NCBI GenBank assembly: GCA_002633005.1
Contig: NMRA01000647.1
Span: forward strand, 14,977-78,976
Reading direction: 5' to 3'
From: Phoronis australis
Lineage: Eukaryota; Phoronida; Phoronidae
Length of the DNA: 64,000 bases
Positions 11,577-21,282 of this stretch are shown here, piece by piece. The notes below the pieces were generated by a model that worked only from the letters and a program-made list of their open reading frames with translations, did not search any database and was not told the origin of the DNA. Position 1 is the stretch's first letter. Every line of letters begins with the position of its first letter. The position numbers and the translations under genes were made by a program.

Positions 11577-12835
11577 GGTGTTTCTGAGTTTAAATTGATC
11601 CAGTACGCTGACGACACTTGTTTGATTTTGGACGGTTCTGAGTTATCTTTAAGATCATCTTTGAATTTAATTGACCAATTTGCGAAATTTTCTGGTTTGA
11701 AGCCAAACATCGAGAAAACAAGATGTGTTTGGATTGGTTCAAAAAAAGACTCTCACGAAAAGCTTTGTGTCAATGAGAACCTGTTATGGACCAACAAACC
11801 TTTCATGTTTTTGGGAATTAACTTCTCCACTGATTATAATACAATGCCGGGTATTAACTATAGTTGCAGGTTTTTGGAAATTAAGAAAATGGTGGGCTCT
11901 TGGTCAAGACGAATTCTTACTGTTTTAGGTAAAATAACCGTGGTTAAGACACTTTTATTGCCCAAGATTGTTCATTTGCTTCAATCCCTCCCTAGCCCCT
12001 CCATTGACATGATTCAAGAATTAGAGCGAGTTTTTTTTGGCTTCATTTGGAATGGGAAGAATGATAGAGTTAACAGAAATGAAATTGTACAAAATCAGGA
12101 TCATGGTGGTCTAAAAATGGTTCATGTTAGTTTTTTTATTAAGTCTTTGAAAATATCGTGGCTTCGTAAACTATTCACCTCAAATACCATACGTGACCTT
12201 GCAGAGGCAGTTTTGGGTTGTAAAGTTGATAACTTTTTTAAAATGGGAGACGCTTTCCTTAAAAAATTAGCTGAAGGCACCGACAATATGTTCTGGAAGG
12301 AAGTTTTAAGCGATGTTGTGCTCCTGTTTCAAATGTGTGACAAAAATGAAAATATTATTTACTCTCCCCTGTGGTATAATTCAAAGATTAAAGTTGGTAA
12401 AAAATCTATTTTCTACAAGACCTGGTATGAAAGGGGAATCTATCGTGTGTGTGATTTGTTTAATGCTGAAGGTTCTTTTATGTCATACGAACAACTCTGT
12501 AATAGTTATAACTTTCAACCTCCAATACTAGAATTCTATGGATTAAGAAGTGCAACCTTTGCAGCGTACAGGGGTCTTAAGAATAGACAAGACATCTTTT
12601 TACCAAATTTTCCAAATTATATGTATAAAATTTTACATAATAAATCACAAGCGGTAAATATTTATGACACCTTACTGTACTAAGGCTTAGTACAGTCACT
12701 TCAGACATCTTGTAAGTATAAAAACAAGTGGGTCATCTGAGATAGATATAAACGGTGTTATAAATAATGTAAATTTTAGTGACTCTGACTCATGGTGGAG
12801 AAAAGTAAATAAAAAAAAAAAAATTAAAAAAAAAA
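11577..12835 (+). mobile_element. 5'-truncated L1/Tx1-like LINE with A-rich tail
   Basis: A plus-strand insertion encoding the second half of a LINE reverse transcriptase. It starts just before the palm motif (QYADDT), continues through GLKPNIEKT, WIG, FLGI and the thumb region, and remains open for about 360 codons to 12683. After that the frame is broken (a KYKNKW stretch in another frame), then an A-rich tail at about 12808-12837. The flanks share the 14-bp direct repeat aacaacggcatccc (11563-11576 and 12836-12849), as expected of target-primed reverse transcription. It is dead on arrival, lacking the endonuclease and the first half of the RT. Confidence 0.9.
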
Positions 12836-12849
12836 AACAACGGCATCCC
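12836..12849. repeat. Target-site duplication of the LINE, right copy
   Basis: Exact copy of 11563-11576, directly after the A-rich tail. Confidence 0.9.
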
Positions 12850-13990
12850 ATCTGTGATTCTAGTGCCTAATGTCGAGATGAATAGCCATCCCTCCGTCGA
12901 CCCAGTCACAAAACAGTGTTTCCAGAAATGAAGACCTTTATCACTCGTAATGTATCAGTTTACATTAATTAGAAAATGTAGGTTAATTATTTGGCACATG
13001 CATGTAAACTTAAATAATAGCAAGGATTTTTGATTAAAATTCACTCCAGCACTGCAGCAGTTGTCAGTGTAGAGCATCTTTGGATTAGCCGCATTGGCCC
13101 GCTTGAAACGTGCGACGAGACCCTTGGCCATCCTTGCATAGCACTCTTCAGATTCCGATGCCAGTACCACCATCGTCAAAATTTGGCCGAGCTCATTTAG
13201 AACAGTTGTTACATATTACATTATCCCTTCGTCCTCCCCATGAATTTTCTTGAGCACCTGCAATTAACATGAAGTGGTCATAACACTGAGTAAAAGGTGT
13301 GTACAAACAAAAAACTGGTAGCAGCACCAGCAATTTTTAAAAGTGCCAGAAATGGTGGTATATTTTGCAGAAAAGAAACTTACTCGCTTGGTCCCATCGA
13401 TACCGAGAATTTTTCCAGTTACCTCACGATGAATGCTCTGTAAGTTGGCATCTTCTCAATTTCTTTCATGAGATGAGCTCGGCGTAAGAAGCACAGGCAA
13501 CGCAGAGGAGCCTGTGGGAGAAGGGTCGTGTACAATCCCACTGGCTTGAAGTACTGCAAGTTGCCCTCTTGACGCATGAGCAGTGTACAGCAGGCAAAGT
13601 CTCTACGTTGGATATGCAGTTCCTCGCTTGAGCAACTTGGACGAATATATGATTCGCTCTTTAGTTATGCCACACATGCCCCGGTCTGAGTCCATAAGAG
13701 CAAAAATGTTTATCGTACTAAGGAAACTTTTCCTTTCAAAATGGAAACATTACTTTGCATAATTACCGAACACATGCTATGTACCAGTTTGCTCAGGTGG
13801 TGCCTTACGGTTGGCATTGGGACAACTGATCTTAGCTTGCATGACACATTTCACCAAAATAAAGCTGGGGTGGTGAAGAATGACTCCATGGATGGAAAGT
13901 TCCCCTGGAGTTCACATGGGATGTGGGTTGGGTACAGTTCCATCTTATCCTTTAGGACAACCTACATTGTGACTTCTTTTAATGTTTTCG

Positions 13991-15127
13991 TTGGCTATGG
14001 CTGATCGAACAGCTCAAACTCAACGATGTCTTTATCTCATTTGGTGTGAGGCAGCCACCATCCCAAAACTGCCACAGCACCGGAAGTGAAGTGCAAGTGC
14101 ACATATACACACACCTATTAAATAGCTACTTGTACTAACAAATGTTAGTCGATATTCAATCTTGGTATGTGATAGGGTTGAGGATTCTGGAGCAAGAGAC
14201 CTGAAAGAATACATGTAGATTATCAGATACACTGTAGCTATTGCAACTGAATAATCAAATTCATGACTAGGGTTGCGTAAGGGCTGGTAGATTCCAGTTG
14301 GTTCAATTAAAACCGAAGGTAAATTCTCTTATTCAAGATCCTTAATTATGAGAGGAGAATTCCACATGCAAGGGTTTTTAGTGTAGTCGCATGAATTTAC
14401 TTTCAATCGTGTGTTTCTCACCGATATCACTTAGTTCTATTTCTCTTGTCTTCCATACGCCATATTTTAAGGTGTCTTTTAGAATACGGTTCATGATCTT
14501 AGTCCGATGTCATAAGAGCTGTTGAGAGTTACATGTAGGTGTATCTCACCTTCAATGGATGATTAAAAAGCCTCATCTGTGCGTCAGATTTGCCCTTTCT
14601 GAAATTCTTCTTTGTGCTATGTTCCATCTTAATGGATGACTGATCAGTAAAAATTGCACTATCAAATTGCACCTCATTAAAAGAAAATTAAGAAGAGTAA
14701 CGTAACAACTGCTCACAAAGCATCAAAACGATCATGAATTTTAGATACGATATTTCAAATGACACGAAATATAACTTTCTTGTACATTTGCCATCAGTAG
14801 CACCTAAATATATAACATACTTCTTAATATGGTTGTGCCTGACAACTTTTCTTCAAACTGTGCAAAGCAGGCTAAAAATGACATGAAACAAGGTTGCCTT
14901 CGCCTTTAAGCACTCTGTACACTAACCAGAAGCCGGTCTAAACCTTTTAGTTTCCTGCCGTTTAAAAGTGGAAGGGGTTCTTGGCATACTAACCGTTGTC
15001 GGCGTTTGTATCTCAAACGCTCACGCTAACCCTCTTGAGTATTTGGCAATGTGACCTTTGACCTTTAATCTTTGCTCTATGACCATTGATTGAGGTCCCG
15101 CTCAAATAGGGCGCCTAAACAACTTAC
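13991..15127. other. No gene recognised
   Basis: AT-rich sequence without a convincing exon, RNA gene or repeat structure that I can name. Confidence 0.4.
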
Positions 15128-15292
15128 TATATTAGTTGCTGTATTCTTGAGGTCACCTAGTCTTGCACGTACACTGTGAACCTCAAGCAGCTTTGGTAAC
15201 ATTTTTTCAACCTGTGCTTTGTTAGAATGTGTTTGCTCATTGAAATGGAATATAAAACCAAGATGCTGGAGACTGGAATAAACCTCAGGTAT
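15128..15292 (-). CDS. Candidate internal exon, 55 codons, function unknown
   Basis: On the minus strand, a pyrimidine-containing acceptor (ctctacctttgaag) is followed by 55 open codons in phase 0, ending at a strong donor (ATA then GTAAGT). The product is soluble-looking and helix-prone, with the segments LPKLLEVHSVRARLGDL and KNTATNI. No partner exon was found within several kilobases on either side, and I do not recognise the family. It may belong to a large gene, be a relic, or be chance. Confidence 0.3.
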
Positions 15293-15524
15293 CTTCAAAG
15301 GTAGAGTTACTGGCGATTTATACTTTGCATTTTTAACTCGAAACAGAATCAGTTTCTCATATCCTGATATCCTGACTACAATAAGCCAGCAAGCATATTC
15401 TGTCTGCTATTATTGATAACAATGCGGCAACAGATACATATTCTTAAAGTTATGTGGGAAAGCTGTCATAGTTACCGTTCGATACAAAACGAAACTAGCT
15501 CTTGATTAACTGTGTAAGACCATG

Positions 15525-15667
15525 TGGTCGGTTGCATGAAACTGTCACAAATATAGGGACTTCACTGCATTCCCGAAATCTGCATGTGTTTGGACTTTGT
15601 TTACACACTATTTCTATCATTTTTATGAGGTGAGTCCTGGCTAGTGCTGTTTCGTGCAACCGGTCTC
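15525..15667. mobile_element. Small inverted-repeat element (family shared with 53801-54233)
   Basis: The left end reads ggtcggttgcatgaaactgt and the right end is its near reverse complement (acagcac-rich, ending gtttcgtgcaaccggtct). Inside the left end, tagggacttcactgcattccc matches tagggacttcactaagttccc of the element at 53801-54233. It has no coding capacity; a non-autonomous MITE-like element is the best reading. Confidence 0.6.
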
Positions 15668-17154
15668 CAATGTATTGAACAAGTGAAGATGGATTTCTGT
15701 CTATTGCAATGTTGAGAAGTGTGCAATTTTTACAAATATTGTAAATTGATAAAATATAAATGTACTGACAGATGACCGACCCCTATATTTTTTTTAATTT
15801 TGGAATTCAAAATAGAAAAGGGGTCAGTATCCACCAGTGAATCTGTAGGAGTGTGACCTTGAGAAAACGAACAGCATATGTATTATGTTGTATGGAACTT
15901 AATAAATGTGTAAAACAACTGCGCTTTAATTTAATTAAAAATTCTGAACTCCTTTGTGTGTTTTTTGTCTCTTCGGCCACGTGACTTTGTGGAAAGGTGT
16001 GGTACTGTCACCTTATAAGACGAACCAAACATGTACATATGAAGGCGATCATCGTGTAAGTTTGGATTTTGCAAGTACATGTGCTGATCAGTTACATGTA
16101 CATCCCCGCGGTTAAAACTGCGGAAGGGTTGTTGATTAAACTAACGTCTTCCAGTTTGACACCAGTTCCTGCCGAAGTAAACGGAGCCAAAATATCTGAT
16201 TAGAAAAGCATAGGGTCGTTCTTGAGAAATAAGACTCGCCCATTTTAGTGCAAATGTAGACTCCTGAATTACACAATAAAGACTCTTCAGGAATGCGCAT
16301 GTTGTCAGAAATGGACGGAGACAAAGTAAGATGCTGTCTCAAATTCACATCCGAGGGCACGATCAAATGAAAGAAAATCTTAGACCTTCGCATGTGCTTA
16401 ATTCTCGGTCACGGTGAAGCTAGAACTCACTAGCTATACACGCAATATATCTCATAAGTGTCTGATAAAAGTTCGAAATTCTAAGCCGTTACATTCTGTT
16501 TTTTGTGTCCAAGTCGTTGGCTGCACTTGTTTGGCTTCCTCGGTTCCGCCAGGTGAACCGGTAAGACGTCCGATTGGCCTGTACGTTGGAAGTCATCACG
16601 AATCAATCGCATGTCTTGGTGTGTTGACCCTGCGGGAACCACGAAGTCAATGAGGTGCGTCCTATATTTCGACAATCTGCATTTTGCTCGTTTCGCTGTC
16701 TGTTGAATTTTTAACCGAATAACTTTGTTATTTAACCATTTACCACCCGATCTTGAATTACATGCAATCGAATCTAACAATAAATACGTAAGGAATGCAG
16801 ATGTTGGACTCTAAAACTGTCGAAACCGATCTTCGACTTCCAATTGTCTCAAGTACAAATAAAATCTGGTCCGTCAACCTCCAGGGTCTTGTTTTTATGT
16901 CAGTATTACACAGTGCTGGTGTCTGCGGTGGGTGCGAGGAGAAGGCTAGATTTTTCAGGGCATGTGCCCCGAATCACCCAGAATTTTAGGGTTGATCTTA
17001 ATAAAATTCGAAGCGTTTCTGGAGTTGCTGTTGGCATCAGTGTTTGCGTTCAGATAATGGATACAAGACCTGTCGCGATAAAGAATAGTCGGAGACTAAA
17101 CGGCCCAATTCAATTTTCGTTTTAGCCCGAGTTAGACAGCGGCTAAAGACCACT
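15668..17154. other. No gene recognised
   Basis: Short frames at 16414-16780 and 16795-17125 overlap on both strands and lack domain signatures or splice pairs. Nothing else was seen. Confidence 0.4.
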
Positions 17155-17250
17155 GAGACGTCACTGACTGTTGCTAACTTCATAACCATAGAGACGACAC
17201 TGACTGTTGCTAAAAGCATGAAAACTTTGAGACATCCAGTTGAGAAAACA

Positions 17251-17742
17251 GATCAAGCTTGAGTCTAATGCTGGAATTAAAACTTACAAAAAATACCGAC
17301 GTTGCATCCACATCTCACGGACTTTAGCTTGGCTTGTGACGTGATCGTTATTCTGGCCAATTGGTGGCGTTTTGGCTAAACGGCGCGGCATTGGCGTCAG
17401 TACACCATCCCATACGTGTGACAAATCGAATCGTAAACCACCTCTTTTATTTAAAGAGGGACTCTCAATGCACTCATGGAGAGCTTCCTTTACACCCCTT
17501 TGAACCAGTCTTCTTCTCAGTCTAATATAGTAACATCATCCGTATTGAAAACCTGTCCAGTAGCGCACATGTTGCTAAAAATAGCCGAATCATAAGTGTC
17601 CCCGTAACTAGGACGACGATGTTGTGACATACGCATTTTAATGGCTGTTTCGTTTCACCAATGTAACTGTCTGAGCACTGGGGATCCTAACACCTGACAC
17701 CATAGACAACACATGGTTTGTTCACCTTGGGGGGTCTTGTCT
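17251..17742 (-). repeat. Left inverted arm of the Penelope-like element
   Basis: Reverse complement of 19376-19855 with moderate divergence, including the GIY-YIG coding region. It ends at gtcttgtct, directly fused to an internal piece of the element. Confidence 0.85.
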
Positions 17743-17799
17743 ACTAGTATTCCTCCTCAAGGTGCTCTGTACATTGCTGAGGATTTCCTTGAGAAGTGG

Positions 17800-19745
17800 G
17801 TAAGAACTCTATCGGATCGTGTGCTTAATGACTGAAACTTCTCTTTTGTCCAAGGGTTTTAACTACACGGCCACTCCGACCAAACTTCCTACTCTTGTGG
17901 TAATATCTGCCACTGACGAAGCCATCAAGCGCAAAGGTTTAGAAAATCCCAGGCCGATGGTCTTCGCCTGATGGTATGCAGTAATATCAAGAACGCTTGA
18001 CCAATTAAATCTAATTTAAGTTGTGATGAGCGAAAGGCCTTGGTGAATTTGAGGGAAGACAATAACATCGTCATTCTCCCTGCAGATAAGGGTAAATGTG
18101 TTTGTGTTCTGGACTACGAGAATAAGTGTTTAGATTTACCGAATGATGCTGCGACTTACAGATCTATCAACTACAACCCTACCCACTGGCTTTGGATGAA
18201 GGCGGTGCAGTTAGTGAACTCTCTACATCAGAGATGGGATATCTATGATACCCTTAAGTTTAGAGTAATGCCTCCCAGTGAACCTACTGTTCCCGCCTTC
18301 TATGGCTTGCCAAAGATACTCAAGCCCGACCCCATTCCGGTTCGCCCGATTGTCAGCAGCTGTGGATTAGTAACTTGCAACATCGCTAAACATGTTGCCA
18401 GTATTTTGAGCCCTCTGGTTGGGAAAACCCCTCATCGTGTTGTAAACACTCAAGATTTTGTGAACAAACTAAAGAATTTTGTTCTGGAACCGGATGAGAT
18501 AACGTGGTTTGATGTTACTGCCCCGTTTACTAGTATTCCTCCTCTAGATGCTCTGTCCATTGCTGAGGATTTCCTTGCCAAAGACCCAGACCACGATTCG
18601 AGATGTTCCCTGTCAATTGCTCAATTCTGTGACCTTTTGTCGTTATGCCTGAACACTACTTATTTTGTGTTTAACCAGTTGCATTACATTCAACAGCATA
18701 GACGTGCTATGGGCTCGCCCGTATCTCCCATAGTAGCAACCCTGTATATGGAGGTCTTCCAGCAGCTCATTCTTAGTCAATATCCTGGCCACCCCCCTAG
18801 ATTGTGATTGAGATATGTTGACGACACGTTTGTTATTATTCGCAAGAATGAACTCTTTGCTTTCTTCAAGTTCATTAATGAGTTTGACCCTAACATCAAA
18901 TTTACCCAGGAACCCTGTAAAGATGGTAAGCTACCTTTTCTTGACTGTTTAGTCTCCATTAAACAGGACAGATCATTTGACACAAAAGTTTACCGTAAGA
19001 ATACTCACACTGACCACTATCTTCAATTTGGCTAGAACCATCCTCTCATCCACAAGCTGGGTGTAAGTCGCACTTTGAACCACATAGCTAACACCATCAT
19101 TTGTGATCCATCGACCATTTCTGAGGAAGTGAATTACACTAAAGATGCTCTTGCCAATTGCAGTTATCCACGTTGGTCGTTCACCAAAGCGGAAAGATCA
19201 AAGAGGAGAAAGGTAAACCCTCAGACAACCACTACTGTTAGTTCTCCTACTCGTGTGGTTATTCCCTACGTCCAGGGCCTGTCTGACCGCCTCAAGAGAA
19301 CATTTAAACAGTTTGACATTTCTATTATCTACAAACCCTTTAATTCTCTCCGCAGCCAACTGGTTAATGTCAAGGACAAGACCCCCAAGGTGAACAAAGC
19401 ATGTGTTGTCTATGGTGTCAGGTGAAAGGATCCCGGCCCAGTGCTCAGACAGTTACAGTGGTGAAACGAAACAGTCCATTAAAATGCGCATGTCACAACA
19501 TCGTCGTCCTAGTTACGGGGACACTTATGATTCGGCTATTTGTGCGCTACTGGACATGTTTTCAATACGGATGATGTTACTGTCTTAGACTGTGAAGAAG
19601 ACTTCAAAACGGTTGAAAAGGAAGCTCTCCATGAACGCACTGAGAGTCCCTTTTTAAATAAAACGCGGTTCACGATTCGATTTGTCACTCGTATGGGATC
19701 GTGTACTGACGTCAATGCCGCGCCGTTTAGCCAAAACGCCACCAA
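17800..19745 (+). pseudogene. Penelope-type reverse transcriptase with C-terminal GIY-YIG endonuclease, decayed
   Basis: An N-terminal stretch (LLSKGFNYTATPTKLP) is followed by ILPADKG, PAFYGLPKI, RPIVSS, the MGSPVSP motif and RYVDDT, the order expected for Penelope RT. The GIY-YIG-like part has VVYGVR, YSGETKQSIKMRMSQHR and, further on, TGHVF and EKEALHERTESPFLNK. Lesions: a stop just before RYVDDT (about 18805), another near 19035, a frameshift after 19425 compensated by 19540, and broken sequence between 17940 and 18040. No product is expected. Confidence 0.88.
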
Positions 19746-20169
19746 TTAGCCAGAATAACGATAACGTCAAAGGTCAAGCTGAAGTACGTGAGATGCGGAC
19801 GCAACTTCGGTAATTTTTGTAAGTTTTAATTCCAGTATTAGACTCAAAGTTGATCTGACTGTTGCTAACTTCACAACCATGGTGACGTCACTGACTGTTG
19901 CAAACTTCATATTTAGACCACTTTCATCAAAATTAATTTGATTTCAAGTTCAGCTGAGAAGTGTTTGTAGGCTTCGAAAAATTGTCTGAATTCGTTATTA
20001 TTTGAGATTGATGAACGGTGAACGAAATGAGTGGCTGTAATACTCCTGTGTGTGAGGAGCGCGTCTTCATGGCAAATGAATGATTCAGTTTGTCGATCAA
20101 AACAGTTGTTGAGTTATTTTGTATTTTGTAGATCATCTTTGGTATTAATTACAGTGAAACGAGCGAACG

Positions 20170-21109
20170 TTATCTTCTGTCTTTAAGAGGGGTCTCGGCA
20201 TTTTCCCCTTCATATTCATAACCGTATTCCATTATGGCAACAAATTCCGCTCGCCCAACGCGTAGTATAACGGCTTCTTCCTCTTCATCCTGTAACAGTG
20301 AAAATAAATGACGCCATGGAAATGTATCGAGCGCACACGTACGGAAATACATGTGTTTAAGTGTACGTTGCATTTCAAAGAGTTCAGCAACCGTTTCCCA
20401 GCCTTTAAAAGTGTCCAAAGGCACGAACCCGGAAGTGGTCAACGGCTACTGCATACACTTACAGTGTCTACAAGCCTGTATTCAAAGTGCAATCGACGGT
20501 GCAACAATTTACCGAGGAAGGTGGTGGCGATTACTGCCAGCATGCGCGCACCCAGCCTAAAAAGTGGGGTTCGAATTTTTTAGATTGTGGAATTTTTGCT
20601 AAGTCTCACGGGGTACGTTCAGAGCTTTGAATCGTGCATTCGCCCAATTTTGGTAGTTTCTGCTTTTTTAGTAGACTTTCCTACTTTTTTTGTCTCTGAG
20701 GCGAACTTTTTGTCACACTTCGCCAAATGGGGGGCTCGTTCTGGAAACCAAAAATATTAACTGAATATGACCGAATGTTGATCAATTTCATTGTGAACAT
20801 TGAACAATGGTTGAATACCTCGTCTGATGACATGTATTCATCTTCCGATGACGCTTTTGGCGTCACCATGATTTTGGACGGCGCTTGGTAGCTGTTCCGG
20901 AGATTCTTGCTGGTGCTGGTGGCGGCAACTGTCGAAGTGAGGCCGCGGGACAGAATCATGGAGGACACTTTCGATTTCAGTGTCGACAGCATATTAGAAA
21001 ACGTTCCATTGTCGCCCAGCCTAAAATTCGGGGTTTCTGGTCTGCTTGGTTCTTCTTTTTGGGACTGCAATTTCTTCTTGAATTTACTGAAGATCTGGAG
21101 TTTATGCAT
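20170..21109 (-). CDS. Hypothetical 136-residue protein, two exons
   Basis: Exon 1 runs 21109-20819 (97 codons from ATG); exon 2 runs 20289-20170 (39 codons plus TAA). The acceptor is strong (tttattttcactgttacag), the donor is GAG then GTATTC, and both exons join in phase 0. The protein starts with a basic Lys/Gln-rich stretch, then a Ser/Thr-rich segment, then a run of acidic residues (SSEDEYMSSDEDEEEE) formed exactly across the splice junction, and ends in a Tyr/Glu-rich tail with PLKDRR. No signal peptide or membrane segment is seen. The continuity of the acidic run supports the model. I do not recognise the family; a regulatory or scaffold protein is possible but unproven. Confidence 0.5.
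20539..20745 (+). repeat. Dispersed repeat, copy 1
   Basis: Shares gcatgcgcgcacccagcct at one end and the stretch ttgtctctgag...cacttcgccaaatggggggctc at the other with 39058-39286, in the same orientation. It lies in the intron of the hypothetical gene. No clear terminal inverted repeats or coding. Confidence 0.65.
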
Positions 21110-21282
21110 GTTTTTAGTCTTGCGCCGACCTGTTTTATTAACTTACACAATTGCCGGTAGAGATCGTTTAAGTAGAAGACTAGTTTCTGTGCTTGCAGTT
21201 TGGATACGGGTTTCCTCATTACTGAGACTAGATGCAGACAAGGACGCTCAGTGAGCATTATTCTGCGCTGACATGACGTCAT

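Larger units (their letters stand above)
11351..13990 (-). pseudogene. Transposase-like gene copy C, decayed and split by a LINE
   Basis: In transcript order: about 13990-13780 is a weak remnant of the zinc-ribbon exon; about 13670-13385 matches exon 3, with frameshifts but ending in DGTKR and a good GTAAGT donor; 13259-13045 matches exon 4; about 12960-12837 together with 11576-11351 is exon 5, interrupted in the middle by the LINE at 11577-12835. Several frameshifts and in-frame stops are visible. No C-terminal exons follow. It was part of the same head-to-tail array. Confidence 0.75.
17251..19855 (+). mobile_element. Penelope-like element with inverted arms
   Basis: The plus strand holds a Penelope-type reverse transcriptase and GIY-YIG region (about 17800-19745). 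The 3' end of the element (19376-19855) is repeated upstream as a reverse complement (17251-17742), so the body sits between two arms of about 480 bases. At 17743-17792, a short direct copy of internal sequence (18529-18578) links the left arm to the body. Outside the arms, related direct repeats built from ctgactgttgctaacttc flank the element (17155-17217 and 19856-19909). Inverted 5' pieces and complex junctions are known for Penelope-like elements. Confidence 0.85.

Noticed and set aside
16414-17125. Overlapping open frames near the Penelope-like element
   Set aside because: Frames on both strands overlap without domain signatures or matched splice sites.
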